From: Sipunculus nudus
Lineage: Eukaryota; Annelida; Sipuncula; Golfingiida; Sipunculidae
Reading direction: 5' to 3'
DNA: 64,000 nucleotides
Assembly (NCBI GenBank): GCA_026874595.1
Contig: CM049311.1
Location: 61,198,453-61,262,452, forward strand
The notes beneath the pieces are model-generated. The model searched no databases. It was not told the origin of the DNA and was given only the letters and a program-made list of their open reading frames with translations. Position 1 is the stretch's first letter. The number at the start of each line of letters is the position of its first letter. This document shows, in pieces, positions 12,633 through 25,200 of the stretch. The position numbers and the translations under genes are program-made.

Positions 12633-13385
12633 CAAGGGAATGAATTTTTACTTATAAATATATATGGGCCAAATTTAGAGCAAATGCAAATGAAATGTTT
12701 GAAGAAAATAGTTGAAATCATAAAACTGACATTGAAAGAAGATGCAGATGGTGGTAATTTGAAATTAAAGAAAATTATCATATCCTACATGCATGATGTA
12801 TGCGAAGGTTTAAATATTCATGATATATGGCGAATTAGAAATCCAAATGGTAAAAGGTTTTCTTGGAGAAGATATAACCCTCTAACACAGAGAAGGTTAG
12901 ACTTCTTTTTAACTTCAACTGTCTTACAGCCATTTATAACACATTGTGACATAATAACATCAGTTGAATCAGATCATTCTGCAATACTTATGAAAATCTG
13001 TTCACTACCTGAGCAAAAATATGGTTCAGGGATATGGAAATTTAATAATTCTCTGCTGTCTGACAGGGAATATATACAAGAACTTAAGACAGCAATCAAT
13101 AAATGGAAGATAGAATTAGAATGTAATCAAAAGGAAAAGTGGGAATATCTAAAGTATTTAATAAGAGAATTCACTATCAGGTACAGTTAAACTAAATCAA
13201 GGAAATTCAAGGCTGAGTATAAAGAATTGGAAAAACTTGTAAATAATCTTGAACCTAAAATTAACGAGTCGTCTGACAATTTGAAAGAATATTTAGAAAC
13301 AAAACAGAAACTTGAAGATTGCTATCAACACATTACCAAAGGAATTATAATAAGGTCCCGTTCCCAATGGTTTATACATTAATTT
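12633..13385 (+). mobile_element. L1-like LINE, endonuclease C-terminal half and linker
   Basis: The + strand reads NEFLLINIYGPN (about 12640), then in a long open frame (12684-13190) DIWRIRNPNGKRFSWRR, RRLDFFL, ESDHSAI and IWKFNNSLL. These are the terminal blocks of the apurinic-type endonuclease, with the SDH catalytic motif kept. Past a stop the linker runs on to IIIRSRSQWF at about 13375. That is the residue just before the place where the 12155 piece begins, so the two pieces are parts of one ORF2 in swapped order. Confidence 0.85.
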
Positions 13386-14029
13386 TTATATTAAAGTTTG
13401 ATGGTGAAAATTTTGTATGAGAGTTACGCAATTATTTTTTATCGGATTCAGCCCATCTAATTTAGGAAGAAAGGGTAGCTCTGATTGAATTTAACACTAT
13501 ACATTTCACAAGATAACATTTTCAAGTGTGAACCCTGGTCATTAACCCATTTTAGGCCTATTTTTTAAAATATCTGTACAAAATTTGTTTTTAAATTTGC
13601 CGATTTCAGGCCTTTGTGTACATTTTTCCAGGGAATAATGCTTGAAATATATCTATTAATTACTTCAACGAAATATAGCATCAAAGCTAATCATAGGGGG
13701 GTGGGGGGTTGCAGCAAACTTGGAATTTAGGATCCTAATGGAAATTGGCCCCAGGACTATTACGGCCTTTTTGAATCCTGTGTAGTGTGACGCCCTATAA
13801 TTTGTCCTTTTTTGATGTGCCCCTAACTACAAAAGAGCTGGATACCATGATTTTACTGTAGTTTTGAAACACCTAGGTGCTTGCTGGAGTGCTGGAGTGC
13901 TATACAAGCAAAGGCTGGATGCAAGGGGCTTCCCAAGCTTTCTGCCTCCACTGAATATTAATGAACTACGTCAGAGGAGCCTCGCTTTAGCTCGAAATAG
14001 GTCTATAGGAATGGGTCTCCATACAAATT
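13386..14029. other. No recognised feature
   Basis: An open frame at 13864-14079 has no recognisable domain. A short poly-G tract lies near 13697-13709. Nothing else stands out. Confidence 0.4.
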
Positions 14030-14121
14030 TCGTACCGCAGTATTTTGCGATATTTGTTAGCGTATTGCGATACGTATAACGATATTTTCATTATAATAAA
14101 TTTACAGGAATTAAGTGTTTC

Positions 14122-14170
<49 letters not shown>

Positions 14171-14715
14171 AAAAATTCATCATATTAAATATAATGACGT
14201 GATAAAAGTTTATGCCGATCAGTTTCATTCAAACATGAAATATGGCAACATTACTTACTTATGTACTGTTGACAGCTCTCAAAGAAACTTTTAAGTAACA
14301 TTTATCTTAATGCAGTTATCACACGGTTTGAGCAGAGAATATTAATGAACGATTAATTATCAAAAACGTGTACAGCACTTCTTTCTTTTTGTTTTATGGA
14401 AATATTACTCGTATACCAATAAGTCATCGAGCAAACATTCAAATTTCCTGGTATATCATACAGGCCTACATGAAAATTCCCTACTAAATACTAGTATCTA
14501 AAGACACGGTAGAGGTTTTCCGTTTAAGCCTGTCATTAATCCCAACCAATTTAGATGCCTAAATTTGTAACAGAAATGCTGTTTTTGTTTTAAAAATTAG
14601 TTTTAGGCTCATTAACAAAATATCGAACAAAATCGATATTTTAAAACTGTATCGCGATACGCAATATGCGAATCACCGTATCGAGATATATCGATAATAT
14701 CGCACAGCCCTATTG
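14030..14715. mobile_element. Possible non-autonomous hAT-type element
   Basis: The right end, read on the minus strand, is agggctgtgcgatatta followed by CGATAT-rich text, which resembles hAT transposon ends. The left end has matching gtattgcgatacgtat versus gtatcgcgatac on the other side. A TA microsatellite (about 14127-14164) sits inside. I could not fix the exact left terminus or an 8-bp target duplication. Confidence 0.4.
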
Positions 14716-16027
14716 CTTTATCCCATATAAATATAATTAGCACTTATTTTTTTTGTAAGTTATTCTTAAATGTTTATTCATATCGAGCACATCGAGTTCC
14801 AGAACTGAGTCGCTGTTTATCAAGCGCAAACACAATCTGTGAGTTTTTTTTTATTTTGAAAAAATGCCATAATGTCCTTAATGTACTGGAAAGATCCAAT
14901 CTTTTTGATAAAAATGTATAAATCCCAGTAAAATGAAGCTGACTTTATATGTAAATGCTTATTTATTACGATGTGAATATCATTTACTTTATATTAAGAA
15001 AATGATTAAATCAGTCAATGTTATAATTGCTCTGATATTATATAAATTAAATCTGAGTTTCTCCTATATACTTATAAAAATCAGATCTGTTTTCGGTTGG
15101 GTATACTTAATTTTTAATTAAGCACTCTGAAGTCATGTTAGAATTCCTCATAAAATTCCAAGAAGAAGATTATAGAGACGGCCATTGTGATCAATTATTT
15201 CCAAGAAACATTATGAAATAAATACTTCCGAAGTTCAGGGACCTATGACAGTCGGAGTACAGAATACATGTTTAATGAATCATAAAAAGTGTAAAGTGTA
15301 TTAATATACACCCAGTACCTATAATCTTTAATGTCCTGTGTACATGTGTACACCAGAGATATGCCCCACGCACTGATAAAGGCTTTAGCGCCGCAGGTTA
15401 TCCTTCGTAAAGCTGTGAAAGCTGGGTTTTTTTTCCCCAGTAGACTTATATATGCGTCAGCAATGCATTATTTACATATGTATATATAGACTTCGCATTG
15501 AACTTTGAATCTGGCATCAGTCCAACAACATCACTAAGTGTTGGCACTTTAGGTCCAACGTACCAGTCTCGCGAGTAGTATATATTTTCTTAGTATTATA
15601 ACACAATGAAAACATTTTTTTTCACCGTTCCTTTTCTAAGAATCTGCGTAATTGGAATACTGAGACATTCATATTTATTAATTTTAACCATGCATTTTTT
15701 CGAGGTAGCCTCAAATAAAATAAGGTCAAGTGCCAATGTACAGTAATTAGACTGTGCTTTATTTATGTTTACAGTGGGCAGACAGGTGGGTCTATTTACC
15801 GTAACCCAGGGATATCAGTTTGACACATATATACTAAATATCTAAAGCTTTGGGAATCTGGTTGTGTTTTACCGGTTTGGCAAGTATTGATGTTATCTCT
15901 TGTCAGCAATTGCTTTAATTTATTCATTTTCAGTTTAGATTATTTTGCCGAACTTTTAAGTAGGACGCTTCTATATGTCTTGAAATCGTGTGATATTCAC
16001 ATTGATCTTAAATTAGTCAGACATTTT
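14716..16027. other. No recognised feature
   Basis: AT-rich sequence with a 62-codon hydrophobic open frame (14933-15121) lacking any recognised domain. No repeat shared with the rest of the window was seen. Confidence 0.4.
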
Positions 16028-18430
16028 TAGCACAGCTCACTATAAGTCATCTGAGCTATAGCGATCACTCTGTGTCCGTCGTCCGTCCAGGCGTCTGTCC
16101 GTTAACAAGGCACAAATCGTAACCACTGGACCTGGAATCATCTGAGTTTACATCCAGAGAGGTCCATGAAAAATCTCCTTGGAAAAACTGGAATTAGGTC
16201 TCTGTTACCCATATTCTGCAAACTATAGGGCTCCGAAGTACCCCCCCTGAATTATGAAAAATTTGATACAAAAGCGCAAATATCTGAATAACTAATGCGT
16301 TGATCACCATGATTATGTGCATAGATATTGATCATGGAATGTTTCATCAGTGTCTGCAGACTGCTGTATTTTTCGATTTTTTTACGATTTTTTTCTCTAT
16401 TTTTGAGACCTTAAAAGATGCCGTCTTCTGTTAACAGGGCACAAAACGTACCGCTGGACCTGGAATCTTCACACTATACGTCCTGAGAGGTCCATGAAAA
16501 GTCTTCTAGGAAACCTGGAATTAGGTCTCTGATACCCATATTCTGCAGGCTATGGGGATCTGAAGTACCCCCCCGAATAATTAAAAATTTGATACAAAAG
16601 CTCTCTTACCTGAACAACTAATGCATGGATCTCCATAATTCTTTGCATTGATATTGATCATGGAGTGTTTCATCAGTTTCTGCAGACTGGTGGTACCACC
16701 TGTATTTTTTCGATTTTTCTATGATTTTTTTTCTCTGTTTTGAGACCTTAAAAAATGCCGTCATCTTTTAACAGGGAACAAATCGTAAACACTGGACCTG
16801 GAATCTTCTAACTTAAAATCCAGGGTGGTCCATGAAAAGTCTCCTTGGAAACTTGAAATTAGGTCTCTAAGCTATGGGGCTCAGAAGTACCCCCCCCCCC
16901 CCCAGAATAATAGAAAATTTGATACAAAAGCTCAAGTATCTGAACAACTAATGCATTGGTCACCATGATAATGTGCATGGATATTGATCATGGAGGAAAC
17001 ACTCAGTTTCTGCAGACTGGTGGCACCACCTGCATTTTTATTTTTAGTTTTTACTATTTTTTAAATCTTTTTTTGAGACCTTAAAAGATGCGGTCATCTC
17101 TTAAGAGGGCACAAATCGTAACCACTAGACCTAGAATCTGCTTTCTTGACTTGATGGGAGGCCCATGAAGAGTCTCCTCAGAAACCTGAAATTAGGTCTC
17201 TGTCAGCCATATTGTCCGAGTTATGGGGCTCAGAAGTATCCCCGAGAATAACTAAAAATTTGATACAAAAGCTCTGTTATCCTAACAACTAGTGCATCGA
17301 ACAGCATTATTCTTTGCATGCATGTGCATCATGGAGTATTTTATCTGTTCCCGCAGACTGATGGGGCCACCTGGACTTCTTTGAATTTTTACGCATTTTT
17401 ATCTTTATATTTGAGACCTTCAAAGATGTGGAAGTCTGTTAACAGGGCACAAATCATAACTATTTGACCTGGAATCTTCCTTCTTGACATCCTTGTAGGT
17501 CCATTAAAAACTCCATGGAAACCTGAAATTAGGTCTCTGTTACCCATATCCTCCGAGCTATGGTACTTAGAAGTACCTCCCAGAATAACTAAAATTTTGA
17601 TACAAAAGCTCCAGTATCTGAACAACTATTGCATTGATCACCCTGATTCTTTGCATGCATATTCATCATGGAGTGTTTCATAAGTTCTTGCTGTTCAAAA
17701 ATTTTAACACATTTTTTCCCTTTATTTTTTAGACCTTCAGAGATGCAGTTGTCCTTTAAAAGGACACAAATTGTAACCATTGGTCCTAGAATCTTCAAAC
17801 TTAACATCCAGGGAGGTCTGTGAAAATATCCTTGGAGACTTGAAATTAGTCTCTGTTGCCAATGTTCTCTGAGCTATCGGGCTTATATATATATAAGCAC
17901 CCCCCCCCCCCCTCCCCCAACATAATTTAAAAATTTGATACCGAAGCAGGGAACAAATCATAAACATTGGACCTGGAATCTTCTAACCTAAAATCTAGGG
18001 AGGTCTATGAAAAGTTTCCTTGGAAACGTGAATTTAGGTCTCTGTTACCCAAATTTTCTGAGCTATGCGGCTTATAAGCACCCCTCAGAATAATTGAAAA
18101 TTTGATACCAATGTAGGGCACAAATTTTAACCTTTCGGCCCAAAATCTTCTAACTTGACATTCTGAGAGTTCCTCAAAAGTTCTCCCAAGAAACCTGAAA
18201 TTGGGTCACAGTGACCTATATTCTCATAGTTTTGAGGTATGTTTGAGCACCCTAGAAATAATGCAAAAAAAAAAAAAAAACAAAACAAAAAAAAAAACAC
18301 ACACACACAAATTGCTCATGAAAGGCTGGTTGGATTGTCATCAAATTTGTTGTGCTTATGGGTCTTGATGAACTTAAGCCAATGTGCATGAACAATGATT
18401 CTACCGTCATGACCCACAGGTCACTTGTTA
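16028..18430 (+). repeat. Modular repeat family A, long copy
   Basis: It opens with a degenerate agctca terminus and gtcatctgagctatagcgat, then a GTCC leader (16075-16105). About seven modules follow, each with acaaatcgta-type, ggtccatgaaaa and tatggggctcagaagtaccc blocks and a palindrome variant such as ggtggtaccacc (about 16690) or ggtggcaccacc (about 17021). A poly-C run (about 17904-17920) and an A-rich tract (about 18266-18300) interrupt it. It ends near gacccacaggtcacttg, like copy 1. Several 70-85-codon minus frames here are module-derived. Confidence 0.75.
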
Positions 18431-18590
18431 GAATGTACATTTCTAATGCTGTAGTCTCACAAACCCTAGCGCACATGGGCAGAATCTTATAAGGTTGTGG
18501 GCTCAACTCAACCCCACTAACCTTTGTGACGTTATATAATGTTCATTGTACCAGCTTCATGACTTCATAATTTAGATAATGTCATTTTTT

Positions 18591-19615
18591 AGCCCTCAGC
18601 CCTTAGGCTGATGGGCTATTGTCGTCACCCAAGCTGTCCGTCCGTCCGTCCGTCCGGCGTCCGTTACTTTTACCTTGTGAGCGGGATATCTTGAAAAGGA
18701 TTCACCGTCAGAATTTTATTTCCTCGGTAAAGATGTATATTGACAAAATCTCGGTCAAGTTCGAAGATGGGTGACCTTGACCTATTTTTCTACATTTTAG
18801 AGCTGATTATAGAAAAACACTTAGATGCTTATTACTCAGGAACCATTTGTTGGATTTTCACAAAACTTACTATGATTATTGGGACTGATAGTCTGTACCT
18901 GCTTCACAAGTTTGGTGGCTCCACCTACAATTTCTGATTTTTAATGAATTTTTATCGGATTTTTCAACTTTGGGCTTGTGAGCGTATTATCTTTAAAAGG
19001 ATTCAACGTAGGAATTTTAATTTGTTCAGTGAAGATGTATATTGACAAATCTCGGTCAGGTTCTAAGATGGATGACCTTGACCTATTTTTCTACGTTTTA
19101 GAGCTGATTATAGAAAAAAAAATTAGAAGCTTATTTCTCAGGAACCATTGGGTGGATTTTCACAATACTTACTATGATCATAGGGACTGATGGTCTGTAA
19201 CTGCTGCACAAGTATGGGGGCGCCACCTGCAATTTCTGATTTTTAATGAATTTTGCTTGGTTTTTTCAACTTTGGCCTTGTGCGCGGGATATCTCTAAAA
19301 GGATTCACAATAGGAATTTTATTTCTTTGGTGAAGATGTATATCGACAAAATCTCGGTCAAGTTCGAAGATGGGTGACCTTGACCTACTTTTCAAGGTCA
19401 CATAGCTTATAATAGAATAAAACTTAGAAGCTTATTTTTCAGGAAGCATTTGGTGGATTGTTATGAATCATGGTACATACCTCTCCATTTTAAATTTATA
19501 ACTGAGACATGTACAGATATACATCCATGTGAGAACTGATATTTAGTACTTGTTACTGTTACCACCTCTAAACACTGTTCTTTTGGCTGAGGGCTTTTGT
19601 CAGCTTCTGCTGATA
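18591..19615. repeat. Modular repeat family C with hairpin ends
   Basis: The 5' end folds on itself: AGCCCTCAGCC (18591-18601) pairs with GGCTGATGGGCT (18606-18617). The 3' side has the exact inverse GGCTGAGGGCT (19585-19595) and a small tcagc/gctga hairpin beyond it. A (GTCC)n leader (18632-18655) is followed by three modules of about 300 bp, each with a gatatctt-type block, tgaccttgacctattttt, and a palindrome variant (ggtggctccacc at about 18910, gggggcgccacc at about 19216). The two similar + frames at 18740 and 18978 are two copies of the module. Confidence 0.75.
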
Positions 19616-20265
19616 TTATAGTTGTTTAACTGGTTATACTTCAGCTCGTTTAATAGTTTAAGTTCTTTTTTGAAAGATTTGTTTCTTAAAATACAACCTC
19701 AATTCAATTTATCCCACGCACGTTTAAGAAAGAAGTTAATATTACAAAAAAATCCCCCTTTACTCAACAGTTGAAACAGGGAAGTACACTGGGTTTTATA
19801 ACATGAAAACACTGATTCTTCGAACAGAGTAACTTGATATTAAACACTATTATTTAAAAAAAACCTCTTTGCAGAAGTCGGGGAAGGAGTGAAATTTTTT
19901 TGTTTGGTTTATACATACCCGTACAAGTGCGGATAGTCATTTGAACTCAGGCTTTTTGGTGACAGTTTCATAGCAGGCCAGATTCAGTGTTCAAATCGGC
20001 ATTTCACACGTCTTATGTATCCAGTAAGAGATGTAGATAGCGGATTTTCACGCTTTAACACAGGGCCTTAGCTACACCACATATATATGAAGCCGAATCT
20101 TGTGAAAAGCGGATTGTTGCTTCTGGAGTGTTTTGGATGTTATTTGTTAATTTTTTATTACATCCAGGATAGGTTTGAACCTATTTTAGTTGCATCATTT
20201 GGTGCGTTATAAGGTCAATGTCGTAAAGGGCCTTGCTGCTCCTTCAGTCAAACCAGGATTTGCAG
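19616..20265. other. No recognised feature upstream of IAP gene 1
   Basis: Ordinary AT-rich sequence. A promoter or untranslated first exon for gene 1 may lie here or further upstream, but I see no decisive signal. Confidence 0.4.
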
Positions 20266-20353
20266 TTTCTTCCAAGAGGTGTTTCTTCCATGCGAAGTAC
20301 CAGAAACTTGCATCTTGGAAGAAATCGTTTCCTTCATTTCTTCTGGAAGAAAT
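20266..20353. other. Long imperfect hairpin followed by a short palindrome
   Basis: TTTCTTCCAAGA (20266-20277) is perfectly complementary to TCTTGGAAGAAA (20313-20324). Inside, GTTTCT (20281-20286) pairs with AGAAAC (20302-20307), leaving a 15-base terminal loop. The 59-base fold has the size of a small precursor hairpin. A second palindrome, ATTTCTTC/GAAGAAAT, follows at 20336-20353. It lies about 500 bases before the first visible exon of gene 1. It could be a microRNA-like hairpin, a foldback transposon scrap or chance. Confidence 0.45.
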
Positions 20354-20942
20354 TATCACGTAATATGAAGAATACATTGCAAATTAATTAAAGTTCAGCA
20401 ATATTCCTGTTTAAATACAAGGAATCTGTTTGCAAGTCTTAAGATTTATGTTAAAATGCAGCGTCATCTTCGGATGTATAAGCATTTGTTTAATTTTGTT
20501 AGACTAAGTGATTTTATGTCCCATGTAATTCTGAGATGATGAGTTCAGGTAACATAATCCAACAGACCTAGGTTTCTGTCTTGTGAACTATGTCATGATT
20601 ACCACCTGATGACCTGAAAAAGTGTCGCTTCAGTAACGTCTAATTGCACAGAGTAGCAGGTAATGGGAAGCTATGTCATAACTAAACCTTTAATGATAAT
20701 TGACTTGAAATCACGGTCTCCACACGTTTTTAGCCAGGTGAATTAAATTCAATATGAATGACCATATGTTTCATAAATATCTCTTGATTGTTTGTCACAT
20801 TAATTTAATTGCTGTGATTTTGAGTATTTCATTCGTTTTTCTTTTTCATTGCAGATACAGTTCCGGTTTTCTCAACAAGAATATAATTCATTAGGGAGAG
20901 TTCGGTTCAAGAATAAAAAAACAGGGGTGGCCCCCCTGTGTG

Positions 20943-22269
20943 ATGACAAAATCCGATCATTGGTCTCCTTGGGAGTTACACCTGATCCAAAATGCACCCG
21001 CAGCGTGCATGCACGTCGAGGTTTTGAGGCTGAGGACTTTCCTATCGTGGAAAAATTACGATGTGTTTCCCACAGTGCTCGCCCGTGCTGGATTCTTCTA
21101 CAAAAAAGAAGGGGACGAGGTCGAATGTTTCCACTGTAGAGGACAGATCGCTAGGTGGAAAAAGGGTGAAAATGTTCATGAGAAACACAAAGTATACTTC
21201 CCCCACTGTTTGTTTATCCAAGGTAAAGATAATAAAAATATTGCCCTCGTATTACCACCAGATATATCGCAAAAATCTATTCGTTTGTTTCTTAATGAGG
21301 TATACAGGAAGAGAAAGAAGGAAGAGACATCCATCGTATTCAAACCTGACGCAGAATACATGGATTCCGGGGATCTTTACGAGAAACAGAGAAGGTCACC
21401 AACGCCACTGTCAATGCCAATTAGCGAAACTCAGCCTCATGCTTCTGTTTCAACGTATTCAGCTGGTGTACAAAGGGATGATATCAACAGGTCGGAGAAC
21501 ATTGATTTGGCAGTTTACTCTGATAATGGCACCCCTCCCGCAGGACCCTTACAATGTGTCACGTGGAACATTCAACCCAGATCAGAATCTTCTAGCCATA
21601 GTCAAGGGTATGTGGAGCCACGAAGTGCTGAATCCACGGAACTTATTGCTCTGTCAATTTCTAATGGCGATGAAAATGAAGTTAATATTACAGACAGCCT
21701 TCTTCCATTTGTTACAGAATCCATCGTACAAGCACGCGAACCGACCACTTCGTTTTTAGAAACATTTATAGACGAAAGTATAACTGCACCGTCCGACCCA
21801 CGATTGATGTTTTATGAATTGAATCGCTTAGCTACTCTTCAAATATGGCCCAAGAGGACGATAATTGACCCCAGCCTCATGGCCGCTACAGGGTTCTACT
21901 ATGTAGGACCCGGCGATAAAGTAAGATGTGTGTTTTGCCACGGCGCTATGATGAACTGGGCACGCGGGGATGATCCACAGAGTGAGCATGTCCGGTATTT
22001 CGGGGACCGTTGCCCGTTTATAAAAGGAGAACACACTGAAAACATAGCAATTGAACGAAGGTCTGAAAGTTCAAGCAACAGCTCTTCATTGCCAAGTATT
22101 ATAGCTCAACAAAGTGGACGCCATTCTTATCAAACACTTCAACGTATTCGAGATGCCTCTACACCTGAGCTTGCAGAAGAAAACGACCGATATTTAACCT
22201 TTCCTGGATGGCCTGCCAACAAAAAACAGAAACCTATAGATCTGGCAAGGGCGGGGTTCTTTTTCACAG
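20943..22269 (+). CDS. IAP gene 1, coding exon 1 (BIR1, BIR2, first half of BIR3)
   Basis: A 1327-base coding stretch. The exon itself probably starts at 20855 after a tttttcattgcag acceptor, with a short 5' UTR. BIR1 reads LRLRTFLSW, then LARAGFFY and ECFHC. BIR2 reads [16 protein letters not shown]. It has one extra residue between the zinc-binding His and the last Cys (seven rather than six). A long Ser/Thr/Glu-rich linker of about 190 residues separates the two. The third BIR starts with LTFPGWP and is cut by the donor gtatgt after FFFT plus one base (phase 1). A cIAP-like gene would more often have shorter BIR spacing. The ATG context is weak, so a start in an upstream exon remains possible. 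Confidence 0.9.
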
Positions 22270-25200
22270 GTATGTTATTTCAATATATTGCAATGCATTT
22301 AAAAATATATATTCCTTGATCCTCTTTTCCAAATACTAGGCATTAATCAATAAGATAAAGTATTTCTGACATTTCTTGGTTGCACATAGTTCACTACAGT
22401 TTCATATGATTCAGATATAGAATGAGTATACAGGAATTTCCTCGATTTTTTTATGCTACGCAGTGTCCAAACGTTTACCGTTTAGAATGTTATTAATAGA
22501 GGATGGCTTATCGATCGAGAGAACTGATCAGTGATGTAACTTAATAATCAACTAAAAGGTAACCCTCGAATTGTGAAAAACAGAAATTCAGTCTCAATCC
22601 TCTACTGGGATGCACGTCTTATAAAATATATATGACGGGGACGTCTTCCTCATCATTTAAAATTGATGCCTTTAAAATAATGATGGACCAAAGTTGAATT
22701 TTGCTTTTATTACCCCAAGTGCCGTAAGAATCACTTTTGCGCTTTGGATTGGCAGAATTTCCACACGTAACTTAAAAAGGGACATCGACTTTTTTCAAAT
22801 TCCACACTTTAATGTTAAGCCTTAAAGTAAAAGGAAAAAGTTATAGTTTTTACTTTAACTCCTTTAAATTCAAGGGACTGGTGATTTTAAACTTTCGACG
22901 TTAATTAAATAATCTCGGCATTGACACACATCTGTTCGGCTAAAACTCGTAGAGAAGACCTGTTTTCACATATTTCTTTTTCCAATTCACTGTGATAATG
23001 TGTTCTCCTTTCCGGGTTTTTGACAAGTTATGCCTTGACAGGGGCAGAAAAGGATCACAAATAGACATGGATCCGTCTCAGTCAGGATGAATCGTCTACC
23101 CTTTATGTTAGAAGAATCTTAAAAAATGCTACCTTCATCTATATATTTTATTTCAATTTTCAACAAAAACCGACGCTTTATCCTATCGCCCTTGAAGAGA
23201 TTTGCCAAACTATCAAACTTGCTTGTTCAACAGTATTCGAGCCACAAGTATCTTTGATAGCTCGACCAAAGGAACCTGTGGTCAAACACGTGTCAACATG
23301 GGCCGTTTAAAAGATCGAAAGAAGTGGAGGTTCTTAAACCACATGTGAGCAACCTACTATACTTGAGGGCAGACCCGACGTCATTCCAGGCATCTATTTT
23401 AGTAGGAAGGGACAGAAAAAAATCTGGATATCAAGGGTACCAGAAGATATATAAAATAATGATCGATATACAAGTTAATGTAAAAGAATTTAAAGGGAAA
23501 AATATGATATTCGATTGTGGTATATATTGACTTAAGTAAGGCAAGCAGACTTCAAAGTAGGTGGAATAAGTATTTGGTGATGTAAGCATTCCAACAAATA
23601 TCAGCGGATTTCTTCAATCAAATACCTATGTTACGATGGATATCTACCTGTTGAGAAAATGTAGAACTATCTTACTGTAGGGATTGAACATTTATGTGTT
23701 AGAATATGTATAATATTTGGTGTTTTGTAAATATGTCTACCTATTGAAGGTGTTACAGACACTTTTCGAAAGAGTTAATTTTAACTAACTAAGACTCATT
23801 TCGAAGAGTTCGAAGGAACAAATGTCAAGGAGTCATATTTGAAGGAGATAGCTTTAACCAATCGACGATTACCGATAACCCAGGGGTTGAGGTCACTGAG
23901 CAAATGTATGGGAATATTTCAGATTCACCAGATATTGCCAGTGACCGAGCGCGTGCGTGGTAGGGACTCTGCAAAGCAAGGAGAAGACTTTCCGGTATGT
24001 CCAAAAGGATTCATCGTACCGCCTAGGCAAGCAGGGAAAACGTTCCAGTGAATGCTGTTTTCATATAAACTGTTACAAGCTTAAGTCTTTAACATAGGAT
24101 ACAAGTAACAATACTGTGGCGTCCAAATATTTTGGGACAACTTTCTTTATAGCATTCCATAGCGCAAGGTTTGGAACCCATCGTCGAAATTCTAGGACAA
24201 GGGTGCACCTCGTTTATCTTTATATCATGACAATTACCCTGTTTTATTTCCAAGGTATCTTTCTGTTTCTTCTGAAATGGTAAGCAGTCACCAACTTTTG
24301 AAAGAAGAGTGGCAATAGATTCAACTGGTGTAGGTTCTTTCATTTTCTGCCACCTCTCTTGCTTTTTTATTGCACAGAAGATATGGAATTAATTTCTTTC
24401 AACGTCAGTTTAATTATATATATCTTAGTTTACTGTTTGGTGTGGCCTTGTACGATCATTGACTTAATCAGAAACTGATTAAGAAAATGTACTAGTTTTT
24501 AACACAGACATGGCTTTTAATCTTACAAGCTTCAATATGTTTTCGTGAACTGAAACTTATTTTTACTGCATGAAGCAAATACTGTATGAATCTTTCTCTT
24601 ATTATGACAAATTTACCATCATTCATCTGAATAATACACGATATACTCAAGGCGTATCTTCAAGCCTACGATCTGTTTACACAGTTCAACACAATTATGA
24701 CAATCTGCATGATCGTTTTTGGAACCTAACCTGATCAACGGAAATCACGATTCGTAGTCTTTGTAGTGATATTCTGTCCTTTCCGAATGATTCAGTTCAT
24801 GGGAATTCAATTCCAGGAATGGGGTCATAGTAACAGGCCGGCTTCTGTGGCTCAAGAGAAGAGCGCAGGACTCAAAGCCGGAAGATCATGGGTTCGAATC
24901 TCAGCCGAGGCGGTGAGGTTTTTCACGGTCGGCCCCCACCCGGGGTGAGCGCTCTGCAGGCTTAATGTGTAGGCTGTGCCCCACAGCCGTGTATACACTC
25001 ACATATGAGTGCGTGTTTGGGGGGTTCCCTGGTGTTATGACCCAGCAATGGGGATGATTACACACCTAGGACCCGCAGGTGCGGTAGAAACCGGGCCTAG
25101 GTGACACCAGGATATAACATAAAAGGAAGCGAGTGCTACCGCCTTGTCAAGTAGTCCGAAACCGAAATGGAAACTCTGCAGATGTAATACTTTGGTGAGG

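Noticed and set aside
17389-17967. Three minus-strand frames with similar sequence, as a gene family
   Set aside because: They are the translated complement of family A modules, and the same text recurs at 3531-3800 and 43466-43825.
18740-19190. Two similar + frames (65 and 70 codons) as duplicated small genes
   Set aside because: They are two tandem modules of repeat family C, with no start context or conserved residues beyond DNA identity.
20849-21139. 96-codon open frame over the start of IAP gene 1
   Set aside because: It starts at a TTG overlapping the splice acceptor and is out of frame with the BIR coding sequence, which has intact zinc ligands in the other frame.
21061-21759. 232-codon + frame inside exon 1 of gene 1
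   Set aside because: It is a shadow frame of the BIR-coding exon, with no domain of its own.
24833-24910. Functional tRNA gene
   Set aside because: Boxes A and B are present, but the ends do not pair as an acceptor stem and a SINE body follows.
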